In this document: piece by piece, positions 41,408 through 49,795 of the stretch
Layout: each line of letters starts with the position of its first letter
How positions within the stretch are numbered: the first letter of the stretch is position 1
From: Nitrospira sp.
GTDB lineage: Bacteria; Nitrospirota; Nitrospiria; Nitrospirales; Nitrospiraceae
Assembly (NCBI GenBank): GCA_024998595.1
Contig: JACOEK010000001.1
Coordinates: 496,001 to 560,000, forward strand
Length of the DNA stretch: 64,000 nt
Direction of reading: 5' to 3'
Position numbers and translations under genes: made by a program
Notes under the pieces: model-generated
Database searches by the model: none
Told to the model about the DNA's origin: nothing
What the model saw: only the letters and a program-made list of their open reading frames with translations

Positions 41408-42427
41408 ATGCAACATTTCCGCACTCTCCTTTTTTTACTCGCACTATTCAGCAGTGGCTGTACCGGCAGCGACCCGATCGTCGTCATTCAGCTCCATCCC
41501 ACCAATCCTGACATTCTGTACATCGCGACCAATGACTATATTTACAAATCCCGGGACGGCGGGAAAACGTGGAGCAATCTCTCGAAGGGGATGAGCTACT
41601 CACGTGTCATTGCGATGGCGATTGATCCAGCGTATCCCGCCACCATCTATGCGGGCACGAAGGGGGATGCGGTCTACAAAAGTTATGACGGCGGCCAGCG
41701 TTGGACCTCGGCCAGAACCGGCTTGGACGATGCGACGATCTCATCCGTCGTCAACCAGTTTGTCTTCGATCCGGCGGACGACAACCATATTTTCCTGGCC
41801 ACTACGATGGGCGTATTCGAGTCGAAGAATGCCGGGGAGCGGTGGGTGAAGAAGATGGAGGGGATGAAGGAAGTGTTGATGGTCGTGACACTGGGGATGG
41901 ACCCCACGCGACCGTCGGTGATATATGCCGGCACCAGCGGAGGCGTGTACAAAACAAGTGATCAAGGGGCGCATTGGCTACAGGTGAATAAGGGGCTGGT
42001 TCCGGAGGGTATGGTGAAGACGTCGCGCGCGCTCGGCGTGACATCGGTGCAAGTGGACCCCTTCGCGCCGGACACGGTCTACGCTGCGACGCTGGCCGGT
42101 CTCTATAAAACTACGGATGGCGCGACCTCCTGGGTGCGTATCGGTGAATCGTTGCAGGATCAGATGATCGTGGCAATGGTGCTGGATCGCGCGCGGGCAG
42201 GGGTGATGTATCTCGCCGGACGGAACGGCATTCACCGGAGTGAAGACGGCGGCAAAACCTGGGCGGCGTTCAATGAGGGATTGGCGACCACCAATATCCG
42301 TTCACTTGCGCAGAGTGCCATGGATCCGCAGGTGCTGTTCGCAGGGACGAACGGCAGCGGGCTCTATAAAAGCGTGGATGGCGGTGCGCATTGGCAGGCG
42401 ATGCCCTCGGTGTTTCCCAAGGACTAG
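41408..42427 (+). CDS. Seven-repeat Asp-box (BNR/YCF48-like) propeller lipoprotein
   Basis: The start is placed at ATG 41408, after the palindromic repeat; earlier in-frame codons translate the repeat itself. The 339-residue product has a lipoprotein signal with the lipobox LFSSGC at residues 12-17. Seven Asp-box motifs follow at about 45-residue spacing: YKSRDGGKTW, YKSYDGGQRW, FESKNAGERW, YKTSDQGAHW, YKTTDGATSW, HRSEDGGKTW and YKSVDGGAHW. Seven repeats predict a seven-bladed beta-propeller. Similar proteins include the YCF48/HCF136 assembly factors and sialidase-like folds. Its role may be scaffolding at the outer membrane or in the periplasm. Convergent with the next gene. Confidence 0.83.
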   Translation: MQHFRTLLFLLALFSSGCTGSDPIVVIQLHPTNPDILYIATNDYIYKSRDGGKTWSNLSKGMSYSRVIAMAIDPAYPATIYAGTKGDAVYKSYDGGQRWTSARTGLDDATISSVVNQFVFDPADDNHIFLATTMGVFESKNAGERWVKKMEGMKEVLMVVTLGMDPTRPSVIYAGTSGGVYKTSDQGAHWLQVNKGLVPEGMVKTSRALGVTSVQVDPFAPDTVYAATLAGLYKTTDGATSWVRIGESLQDQMIVAMVLDRARAGVMYLAGRNGIHRSEDGGKTWAAFNEGLATTNIRSLAQSAMDPQVLFAGTNGSGLYKSVDGGAHWQAMPSVFPKD

Positions 42428-42467
42428 CGGTCGGTGCGAAGAGGCCGCCGGTGGATGGAATCTGAGG

Positions 42468-43559
42468 CTATCGGCGGGGTTGGCTATTCAGGGAGGAGTC
42501 GCCGATGGAGGGACCGACTCCTCGAATGTGCGTGGAGGAAGAGTTCTCTGCGTTCTGGCCGGCGTTGATTTCAAACCCCGACACATTCGGCAGGGTGGTG
42601 TCTTGCGTCTGGGCACCGACACGATCCGTCAAGACACTGTCCTTGAGATCCTCCCCTCTTCGGGGACGCAGGGATTCGTTGACATTGCTGTAGGGCGAGA
42701 CCGTGGCGCCGATGTCTGCCCCGAAGCTCGGGTTGAGCGAGCGGTTCAAGTGTGTGTTCTCGATGTCGCCGCCGATCCTCGTCGGGATAGTGGTGTCCTG
42801 AATGTCCATGCCGGTCGGAGCGGAAGCTGCCGGTCGTTTGACCCGGATATCATGCGCGATCGCCTCACGCTCATCCTCGATGCGTCGCTCTTCCCGCCCG
42901 CGCTGTTCGTAATCCAGTGAGTCGAGTTTTTCGTATCGCGTGATAAGGCCTTTAAGCCGCGTCCGGATTTTCTTGAGATCATCCCGCGCGATGGCGACCG
43001 TACCGACGATTTCGCTGAGGGTCCATTGCCGCGCAAAGGTGCCGAGTTTGGGCGACTGGCCGGGGCCGCCGCCCAAACCGGCCGCCCCGCTTCCCACGCC
43101 GAATCCTGCGCTGTTGTAAATGCCTTTTTGTTGCACCGACATCAAAATGTGATGGGACTGTTCCAGGAGTTCGTCGATGCGATCGAGGGAATCCCATTCA
43201 CTGGCGCAGCATTCCAGAAATTCCCGATAGTCGCGACTGAATTTCGACGACTCATTTTGAATGTCGATGATCTTGAGCGGTTCTTTCGCCGCGGAGTCCT
43301 TAAGCTCGTCTTGATTGGGTGAGGTTGGCTTCTTCTCATCCCGTTCCGCGTCGTATAAAGGTGTGCACCCGGCATCGGGCGTGGCGGTAATGCGATTGTC
43401 GGCGGTGCGATTAGGGCACCAGTAGATTTTACCAGGCTGGTTAAGCGGGTTGTCCGACCGGAATTCTCCTGCCTGTGCGGCAGGCAGAAGGCCGAGCAGG
43501 AGCAGTCCCGTGAGTGCTGACGTGAGCGGATGACGAAGGTGCAGAGCAATCGTACGCAT
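42468..43559 (-). CDS. Secreted hypothetical protein with repetitive polar C-terminal tail
   Basis: From ATG 43559 the product is 363 residues; an ATG at 43598 is less likely because it places 13 residues before the signal peptide. Residues 1-30 form a signal peptide ending AAQAGE. Residues about 80-260 are helical and rich in charged residues, suggesting coiled coil. The last 110 residues hold loosely repeated units built around DIQDTTIPTRIG, DIENTHLNRSLN and DLKDSVLTDRVG. Two Cys pairs occur in the mature part. No family is recognised. Confidence 0.65.
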   Translation of the reverse strand: MRTIALHLRHPLTSALTGLLLLGLLPAAQAGEFRSDNPLNQPGKIYWCPNRTADNRITATPDAGCTPLYDAERDEKKPTSPNQDELKDSAAKEPLKIIDIQNESSKFSRDYREFLECCASEWDSLDRIDELLEQSHHILMSVQQKGIYNSAGFGVGSGAAGLGGGPGQSPKLGTFARQWTLSEIVGTVAIARDDLKKIRTRLKGLITRYEKLDSLDYEQRGREERRIEDEREAIAHDIRVKRPAASAPTGMDIQDTTIPTRIGGDIENTHLNRSLNPSFGADIGATVSPYSNVNESLRPRRGEDLKDSVLTDRVGAQTQDTTLPNVSGFEINAGQNAENSSSTHIRGVGPSIGDSSLNSQPRR

Positions 43560-43698
43560 CGTGATTTTGATGATGCCCCGCGAAGGGTATTGTGTCAATC
43601 AAAGGGCGGAATTGTGATGCGCTTGAAAAGCCCGAGGCTGTTCGCTACCCTCCCGCCATGACAGAGTGTTCTCACGTTCGTAGCGAAGAGGAATACCC

Positions 43699-44991
43699 AT
43701 GCCCGTGATCTACATCGACGAAGCGGCTGCTCATGCCGGACAGGAAGTCACGATTCGCGGATGGCTCCGCAGCCGGCGCGATAAGGGGAAGCTCCATTTT
43801 CTGATTGTGCGGGACGGGACCGGCGATATTCAGGCCGTAGTCAGCAAGGGCGCGGTCGGTGACGAACAGTTTGCTCATTCGGCCGAGCTCACACAGGAAT
43901 CGAGCCTCGTCCTGACCGGTACGCTTCGGCAGGATGCGCGCGCGCCGGGCGGGTACGAGCTAGACGTGCTGCGTCTTGCGGTCTTGCAGGTCGCGGAACC
44001 CTTTCCCATTCAGCCCAAGGAGCACGGTACAGGATTTTTGATGGAACATCGACATCTCTGGCTGCGCTCGAGCCGCCAGCATGCCGTGCTTCGCATTCGC
44101 CATGAGATTGTTCGCGCCTGCCGGAATTTTTTCGATGATCGTGGTTTCACGCTGGTCGATGCGCCAATTTTTACGCCCAATGCCTGCGAAGGCACAACGA
44201 CGCTGTTTCAGACGCAATATTTTGAGGAGACGGCCTATCTGACGCAGAGTGGCCAGCTGTATAGCGAAGCCACCGCTGCGGCCTTCGGAAAGGTCTATTG
44301 TTTCGGTCCGACATTTCGCGCGGAGAAGTCCAAGACACGCCGGCATTTGATGGAGTTTTGGATGGTTGAGCCGGAAGTGGCGTTCGCCGAACTGCCGGAC
44401 ATGATGGATCTCGCCGAGCAGTTTCTCTCTCATATTGTGGCGGCTGTGCTGAAGACGCGGCGTGCCGAATTGCAGTTGTTGGAACGGGATGTCGCCAAGC
44501 TGGAGCGTGTGACGGCGCCCTTTCCGCGCATTACGTATGAGGAAGCCGTGGATATTCTCCAGCGGAAAGGGCATTCAGGAAAGCCCGGAGATGATTTTGG
44601 CGCCGAGGATGAAACGATTCTTTCGAATGAATTTGATCGCCCCGTCATCGTGCACCGATATCCCGCTGCGCTGAAAGCCTTCTATATGGAGACCGATCCG
44701 GTTCGTCCAGATCTCGCGCTGTGCATGGATGTGTTGGCTCCCGAGGGCTATGGAGAAATCATTGGCGGCGGGCAACGCATTCATCAGCACGAGAAACTGT
44801 TGGCGCGCATACAAGAGCATCATCTTCCGGTCGAGGCGTTTCAATGGTATCTCGACCTGCGCCGGTACGGGTCTGTTCCGCATGCCGGATTTGGAATGGG
44901 TATTGAGCGTGCCGTTGCTTGGATCTGCGGGTTGGAACACGTGCGGGAAACCATTCCTTTTCCACGCATGTTGTACCGGCTCTATCCATAG
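43699..44991 (+). CDS. asnS: Asparaginyl-tRNA synthetase
   Basis: This 430-residue class IIb synthetase has an N-terminal OB anticodon-binding domain ([19 protein letters not shown]) and a catalytic core with motif 2 [19 protein letters not shown] and motif 3 [27 protein letters not shown] and [10 protein letters not shown] favour AsnRS over AspRS. It charges tRNA-Asn with asparagine in the cytosol. A GAGGAA ribosome site precedes the ATG. It occupies the position upstream of the dcw cluster where mraZ is common in other bacteria. Confidence 0.93.
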   Translation: MPVIYIDEAAAHAGQEVTIRGWLRSRRDKGKLHFLIVRDGTGDIQAVVSKGAVGDEQFAHSAELTQESSLVLTGTLRQDARAPGGYELDVLRLAVLQVAEPFPIQPKEHGTGFLMEHRHLWLRSSRQHAVLRIRHEIVRACRNFFDDRGFTLVDAPIFTPNACEGTTTLFQTQYFEETAYLTQSGQLYSEATAAAFGKVYCFGPTFRAEKSKTRRHLMEFWMVEPEVAFAELPDMMDLAEQFLSHIVAAVLKTRRAELQLLERDVAKLERVTAPFPRITYEEAVDILQRKGHSGKPGDDFGAEDETILSNEFDRPVIVHRYPAALKAFYMETDPVRPDLALCMDVLAPEGYGEIIGGGQRIHQHEKLLARIQEHHLPVEAFQWYLDLRRYGSVPHAGFGMGIERAVAWICGLEHVRETIPFPRMLYRLYP

Positions 44992-45127
44992 GTTTTCCAC
45001 CTTCATTCTCCCCAGCTGACGAGTCCACAGATCACCCGAATGCAGGTATTCCATCTGTCTGATTTTTTGGACGCACCCCGCTTCCCTGCCGATTTTTTGT
45101 GACGGATTTGTTCTCCAAGTGGGATGG

Positions 45128-45159
45128 TTTCCCACAGGTTTGTCCACAAATGTGGATAA
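45128..45159. promoter_or_regulatory. Cluster of three DnaA-box-like sequences
   Basis: TTTCCCACA (45128-45136), TTGTCCACA (45140-45148) and TGTGGATAA (45151-45159). The last is a perfect DnaA box TTATCCACA on the minus strand. They lie about 80 bases upstream of the dcw promoter. Binding by DnaA is inferred from sequence only. Confidence 0.55.
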
Positions 45160-45235
45160 CTTTTCCTTCGAATTCGGCACGCACGTTGATGCCGCAAAAT
45201 CGAACAACATTCTTGATAAATTGAGGCAAAATCTG

Positions 45236-45263
45236 TTGACAGCTATTTGGTTGGGTGTATACT
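45236..45263 (+). promoter_or_regulatory. Strong sigma70-type promoter of the dcw cluster
   Basis: A perfect TTGACA (45236-45241), a 16-base spacer and TATACT (45258-45263). Transcription should start near 45270, about 33 bases before rsmH. Confidence 0.75.
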
Positions 45264-45275
45264 CCAGCCAACGTG

Positions 45276-45300
45276 TGGTTAGAAGTGGGTGGAAGTGGGT
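45276..45300 (+). promoter_or_regulatory. MraZ-box-like direct repeats
   Basis: TGGTT (45276-45280), TGGGT (45286-45290) and TGGGT (45296-45300) have an exact 10-base period. This matches the TGGGN-N5 pattern bound by MraZ in other bacteria. They fall between the transcription start and the rsmH start. No mraZ gene is present in the window. Confidence 0.6.
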
Positions 45301-45302
45301 GT

Positions 45303-46226
45303 ATGGATTCTGCTCGCGGTTCCCATGAACCGGTTTTAGTCGACGAGATCTTGTTCTGGCTGCAGTGCAAACCAGGTGGAGCTTACGTGGACTGCACTCT
45401 CGGATATGCAGGGCTCGCTACCCGAATCCTCCATCACACTGCTCCAGATGGCATCCTCGTCGGGATCGATCGCGATGCGGCCGCGCTCGAAGAATCTCGC
45501 ACGCGTCTGCACAGCGTCATGTCCCGGGTGCATCTCAGGCATGGAAATTTTTCGGAACTCAAGACGCTCGTGGCCCAGGTCGGCCTCGAGCAAGTGGATG
45601 GTGTGATTTTCGATCTGGGCGTGTCCTCGCCACAACTGGATCGTCCGGAGCGCGGATTCAGTTTCCGGGATGATGGTCCATTGGACATGCGCATGGATCA
45701 GCGCGAAGGGCACACGGCAGCCGACCTCATTCGAGATGTGCCGGAAACTGAATTGGCCGATCTGATCTATCAGTTCGGTGAGGAGCGGTACTCGCGCAGA
45801 ATCGCCCGCGCCATCGTGCAGGCGAGAGTGCAATGCGCAATCGGGACGACCCGGGAGCTGGCGGCGGTGGTGGAGCGGGCCGTGCCGGCTTCGTACCGGC
45901 ATGGGCGGATCCATTGCGCTACGCGAACCTTTCAGGCGTTACGGATTGCCGTGAACCGGGAGTTGGACGTGCTCGAACCGGCGCTTCGCGATGCCGTCGA
46001 TATTGTGGCACCCGGGGGGCGGGTCTGCGCCGTGTCGTTCCATTCTCTTGAAGACAGAATTGTGAAGCATACGTTTCGGGCGCTGGCAAATGAGCCCGAG
46101 GCTTCGGTGAGGGTGTTGACAAAAAAACCGGTCATCGCTTCGGAGAGCGAGCGTGACCATAACCCACGGTCGCGCAGCGCAAAGTTGCGTGTCGTGGAGC
46201 GGATTTCCAAGGAGTCTATGCAATGA
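45303..46226 (+). CDS. rsmH: 16S rRNA (cytosine(1402)-N4)-methyltransferase
   Basis: The start at ATG 45303 gives 307 residues, beginning MDSARGSHEPVLVDEIL as is usual for RsmH; codons upstream to 45255 overlap the promoter. The SAM-binding region is DCTLGYAGLATRIL with IDRDAAALEE, followed by GVIFDLGVSSPQLD. The family more often has GGGGHS in the first loop, so GYAGLA is a variant. The enzyme methylates C1402 in 16S rRNA. It is the first gene of the dcw operon and overlaps ftsL by 4 bases. Confidence 0.93.
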   Translation: MDSARGSHEPVLVDEILFWLQCKPGGAYVDCTLGYAGLATRILHHTAPDGILVGIDRDAAALEESRTRLHSVMSRVHLRHGNFSELKTLVAQVGLEQVDGVIFDLGVSSPQLDRPERGFSFRDDGPLDMRMDQREGHTAADLIRDVPETELADLIYQFGEERYSRRIARAIVQARVQCAIGTTRELAAVVERAVPASYRHGRIHCATRTFQALRIAVNRELDVLEPALRDAVDIVAPGGRVCAVSFHSLEDRIVKHTFRALANEPEASVRVLTKKPVIASESERDHNPRSRSAKLRVVERISKESMQ

Positions 46227-46555
46227 AAGCCGTCGCGTTTGCCGCGGTCACGTCGTTGGTGTTGCTCTTTGTGTGGGAACGGGTAGACATCGTTCGCATC
46301 GGATACCACATCGAGCGGCTGAAGACGCAAAAGGTACTCCTTGAGCGCGAGCGGGACGAACTGCAGGTCAAGCTTTCAGGGCTCACGGCGCCTGAGCGGA
46401 TCGCGCGCCTGGCCAGCGACAAATTGGGAATGATGCAACCGGAGAAGGGGCAGGTCGTCGTCATTAACATCGAGCCCGAGGCGCCGGCGAATCCCGTCGC
46501 TGCAGAGGGCGAGGTTCGGATTGCGAAAAACATTGTCACCCGGAGAGCGCGATAG
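46223..46555 (+). CDS. ftsL: Cell division protein FtsL
   Basis: This 110-residue bitopic protein has a short cytosolic tail, one transmembrane helix (residues 4-18, AFAAVTSLVLLFVWE) and a periplasmic leucine-zipper-like coiled coil (GYHIERLKTQKVLLERERDEL). It ends with ERIARLASDKLGMMQP, a conserved FtsL stretch. It joins FtsB and FtsQ in the divisome and helps activate FtsWI. The assignment is supported by its place between rsmH and ftsI. It overlaps both neighbours. Confidence 0.85.
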   Translation: MKAVAFAAVTSLVLLFVWERVDIVRIGYHIERLKTQKVLLERERDELQVKLSGLTAPERIARLASDKLGMMQPEKGQVVVINIEPEAPANPVAAEGEVRIAKNIVTRRAR

Positions 46556-48273
46556 TGGCTTCGACCTCCTTTCGTGGTCGCCGGATTGTGGTGGCCTGTG
46601 GGTTGGTGGTCGCGTTTATTCTCGTGATCGTCCGCCTGGTGAATCTCCAGGTGATGCAATCGGCGGAGTTGACCGTCAAGGCCGACCGGCAACATCAGAA
46701 GAATGTGACGCTGGAGGGAGCGCGCGGCACCATTTACGATCGCAACAGCAAGGTCCTGGCGATGAACATGGACGTGCCGTCCGTGTTCGGGGTGCCGGCT
46801 TCGCTGGGCAACCCGGGAGTGGCAGCGCGCAATCTCTCGCCGATTTTGCATGTGAAAGCGACGGAACTCGAAAAAAAGTTGAAACAGGAAAAGCATTTCG
46901 TCTGGCTGGCGAGAAAGCTGGAGCCGGAGCAGGGACGGCGGCTTGAGCGACTTGGTCTCGATGGAGTTGGCGTGGTGATGGAGGGGCGCCGGTTCTATCC
47001 GAAGGGTCCGTTGCTGTCGCACGTGCTGGGATTTGCCGGGATGGATGACCGCGGCCTCGAAGGGGTGGAGCTGCGATACGAGCAATATCTGCGTGGCGAA
47101 AAGCGGGCGGTCGTCTTGCAGCGAGATGCATTGGGCCGCGCCGTATTTCCCAAGGGTCTCAATGAAGAGGGAGCCGCCGCGGGACATAGCCTCACCCTGA
47201 CGATCGACGAAGTGGCGCAATATATTGCCGAGAAAGAGCTGGATGAGGCAGTGACGCGATCCAATGCCAAATCCGGCACGATCATTGTGATGGACCCCAG
47301 GAGCGGCGCCGTGCTCGCCATGGCCGTGAGTCCCCGTTTCGATCCCAATACGGTGGGCGCCTTGGCACCCGATCGATGGCGGAACCGCGCCTTGACCGAC
47401 ACCTATGAACCGGGCTCGACCATGAAAGCCGTCATTGCGGCAGCGGCGCTGGAAGAGAAGGTCATGACTCCCGGCAGCATGATTTATGGGGAGAATGGGC
47501 AATTCGCGATTGCGAATACGATCATCCATGACCATGAGAGAGCCGGTTGGATGACGTTCGCGCAGATGATTCAAAAGTCGAGCAATATCGGCGCCGCAAA
47601 AGTCGGTATGGCGTTGGGAGAATGGCGGGTCTTCGATTATCTGAAGGAGTTCGGCTTCGGAGATAAAAGCGGCATTGATCTGCCAGGTGAAACGGCCGGG
47701 CTGCTGCGAGGACCTCGGCAATGGGGGAAACGTTCCCTGGCTTCCATCTCCATGGGACAGGAGATCGGTGTCACAGCATTGCAGATGGTGACGGCGATGT
47801 CGGCCATCGCCAACGGCGGCGTACTCATGAAGCCCTACGTCGTCTCCGAGATCCGTAACGGCAAGGGCCAATTGGTGGCGCAGAATATGCCGCAAGCCAA
47901 GCGGCGCGTCATCTCTTCCGACACGGCTAGGACGTTGACGACGCTTCTCGAGGGTGTGGTCACGAGCGGGACTGGCGGAAAGGCGGCGATCCCGGGATTT
48001 CGCGTGGCCGGCAAGACCGGAACCGCACAAAAGGTTGACCCTCGCACCGGCAAGTATTCCTCCACCCTCCTGGTGGGATCGTTCCTCGGATATGTGCCCG
48101 CGGAAGATCCTCGGCTAGCCATGATTGTGGTGATCGACGAACCGCGCGGAGAAGGGTGGGGTGGCGTCGTCGCGGCTCCGGTGTTCCGGAGGGTCGGAGA
48201 GCAGGTTCTCAATTATCTGGGTGTCGCAGTGGATGAACCGGTCAAGTTGGCTATGGCGGGGCTGGAATCCTGA
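46555..48273 (+). CDS. ftsI: Peptidoglycan transpeptidase FtsI (PBP3)
   Basis: This 572-residue protein starts at GTG 46555, one base overlapping the ftsL stop. A single membrane anchor (residues 8-28) is followed by a pedestal domain and a transpeptidase domain. The active-site motifs are S288-T-M-K291, S342-S-N344 and K487-T-G-T. It cross-links septal peptidoglycan in the periplasm and works with FtsW. Length and motifs are standard for class B PBPs. No PASTA domain is present. Confidence 0.93.
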   Translation: MASTSFRGRRIVVACGLVVAFILVIVRLVNLQVMQSAELTVKADRQHQKNVTLEGARGTIYDRNSKVLAMNMDVPSVFGVPASLGNPGVAARNLSPILHVKATELEKKLKQEKHFVWLARKLEPEQGRRLERLGLDGVGVVMEGRRFYPKGPLLSHVLGFAGMDDRGLEGVELRYEQYLRGEKRAVVLQRDALGRAVFPKGLNEEGAAAGHSLTLTIDEVAQYIAEKELDEAVTRSNAKSGTIIVMDPRSGAVLAMAVSPRFDPNTVGALAPDRWRNRALTDTYEPGSTMKAVIAAAALEEKVMTPGSMIYGENGQFAIANTIIHDHERAGWMTFAQMIQKSSNIGAAKVGMALGEWRVFDYLKEFGFGDKSGIDLPGETAGLLRGPRQWGKRSLASISMGQEIGVTALQMVTAMSAIANGGVLMKPYVVSEIRNGKGQLVAQNMPQAKRRVISSDTARTLTTLLEGVVTSGTGGKAAIPGFRVAGKTGTAQKVDPRTGKYSSTLLVGSFLGYVPAEDPRLAMIVVIDEPRGEGWGGVVAAPVFRRVGEQVLNYLGVAVDEPVKLAMAGLES

Positions 48274-48274
48274 G

Positions 48275-49777
48275 ATGACGCTGGATGAATTGATCAGTCC
48301 CATTCAGGGACGTCTTGGAGTTCTGGAACGAAGCGGAAACCAGCGCGTGACGATTGACACGCTGACCGATGATTCACGCCAGGTCGAGCCGGGGTGCCTC
48401 TTTGTCGCCGTGCAGGGAGAGCGGGTCGACGGCCACGAATTTTTAGATCGGGTCGTAAGCGAGGGAGCTGCGGCCGTCGTGGTGGGTCGCCATGTTGAGG
48501 TCGGATCGACTCCGTGCATTCGAGTGCAGGATTCCCGGTCCGCCTTGGGCATTCTTGGCAGTCGGTTTTATGGAGATCCCTCTGCCGCGCTCCGTATGAT
48601 CGGGGTCACGGGCACGAATGGAAAAACCACGACGACCTATATCGTAAAAACCATGCTGGAGGCGGCGAATCGGCAGGTCGGTCTGATCGGCACGGTCGCC
48701 TACCTGGTCGGGAAAGAATCGATTCCGGCGTCGCATACCACGCCCGGCGCGTTGGAGTTGCAGAAATTATTTGCACGAATGGTCGAGAAGAGGTTGGATA
48801 CGGTCGTCATGGAAGTGTCGTCTCACGCCTTGGCCCTTGATCGAACCACCGGCTCGGAATTCGATGTCGCGGTATTTACGAACCTCACACAGGACCACCT
48901 CGACTTTCACCTTGATATGGAGCGGTATTTCCAGGCGAAGCGGAAATTGTTCGTGGAGCTTGGTCAGTCGGGAGCGCGCAAGTCCAAGAAACGGGCGATC
49001 GTCAATGCGGATGATCCCTGGGGCGCACGGATTCGCGAGGCCTGCACCGTGCCGGTTTGGAGCTATGGGCTGCATCCACAGGCCGATATTCATGCGGCGG
49101 AGGTGACATTGTCACCCGCGGGCACCAATTTTACGTTGCGCACCCCGGTCGGCAGTTGCGCCATCCAGAGTCGGCTGGTGGGGGAGCACAACGTCTCCAA
49201 CCTGTTAGCCGCCATCGGCGTCGTGCTGCATGAAGGACTGACCCTGGATCAAGTTCGCTCGGCGGTTGGCGCCGTCTCCAATGTGCCGGGGCGATTTGAG
49301 CGGGTTGAGGCAGGACAGAACTTTACCGTGGTGGTGGATTATGCGCATACCGAGGACGCATTGGTTCGATTGCTGACCGCCGCGCAGGCCCTACGTACGG
49401 GACGAATCATTACCCTGTTCGGATGCGGTGGCGATCGGGATCGCACGAAGCGTCCGAAAATGGGCCGCGCAGCCGTGCAATATAGTGATGTGGTCATTCT
49501 GACATCGGACAATCCGCGTACGGAAGACCCGGCTCTCATTCTGAGCGAAGTGGAGGTCGGGGTAAAGGACGCGCTGGCTACTCGGGGCCATGTTCGATAC
49601 CGGATGATTGCGGATCGTCGCGCAGCGATCGAAGCCGCCATTGGAGAGGCGAAAGCCGGCGATATGGTGCTGATTGCGGGGAAGGGGCACGAAGATTATC
49701 AGATCGTGGGAACGACGAAACATCACTTTGACGATCGGGAAGTTGCGCGTGAGATGATCGGCGCGCGCAGATCCTGA
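48275..49777 (+). CDS. murE: UDP-MurNAc-L-Ala-D-Glu:meso-diaminopimelate ligase
   Basis: The ATG at 48275 lies 1 base after the ftsI stop and gives 500 residues. The Mur ligase P-loop GVTGTNGKTTTTY is near residue 110, and the central HTTPGALELQ region is conserved. DNPR at residues 412-415 is the signature for binding meso-diaminopimelate rather than lysine, so the cell wall should be of the Gram-negative A1-gamma type. It adds the third amino acid to the UDP-MurNAc peptide in the cytosol. Confidence 0.94.
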   Translation: MTLDELISPIQGRLGVLERSGNQRVTIDTLTDDSRQVEPGCLFVAVQGERVDGHEFLDRVVSEGAAAVVVGRHVEVGSTPCIRVQDSRSALGILGSRFYGDPSAALRMIGVTGTNGKTTTTYIVKTMLEAANRQVGLIGTVAYLVGKESIPASHTTPGALELQKLFARMVEKRLDTVVMEVSSHALALDRTTGSEFDVAVFTNLTQDHLDFHLDMERYFQAKRKLFVELGQSGARKSKKRAIVNADDPWGARIREACTVPVWSYGLHPQADIHAAEVTLSPAGTNFTLRTPVGSCAIQSRLVGEHNVSNLLAAIGVVLHEGLTLDQVRSAVGAVSNVPGRFERVEAGQNFTVVVDYAHTEDALVRLLTAAQALRTGRIITLFGCGGDRDRTKRPKMGRAAVQYSDVVILTSDNPRTEDPALILSEVEVGVKDALATRGHVRYRMIADRRAAIEAAIGEAKAGDMVLIAGKGHEDYQIVGTTKHHFDDREVAREMIGARRS

Positions 49778-49795
49778 CGCTCAGCGAGGCATCAC

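Larger units (their letters stand above)
44992..45302 (+). other. Regulatory intergenic region before the dcw cluster
   Basis: This 311-base region has no gene that I can support. Its first part contains several TCCACA-like words (near 44995 and 45024). The middle holds three DnaA-box-like sequences followed by an AT-rich stretch (about 45160-45240). The end holds a strong promoter and three 10-bp-spaced TGG(G/T)T repeats abutting rsmH. Confidence 0.7.

Noticed and set aside
44992-45302. Chromosomal origin of replication
   Set aside because: DnaA-box-like sites are present, but no dnaA, dnaN, gyrB, rpmH or parAB genes are near, and only three boxes are seen; a regulatory role is more modest and more likely.
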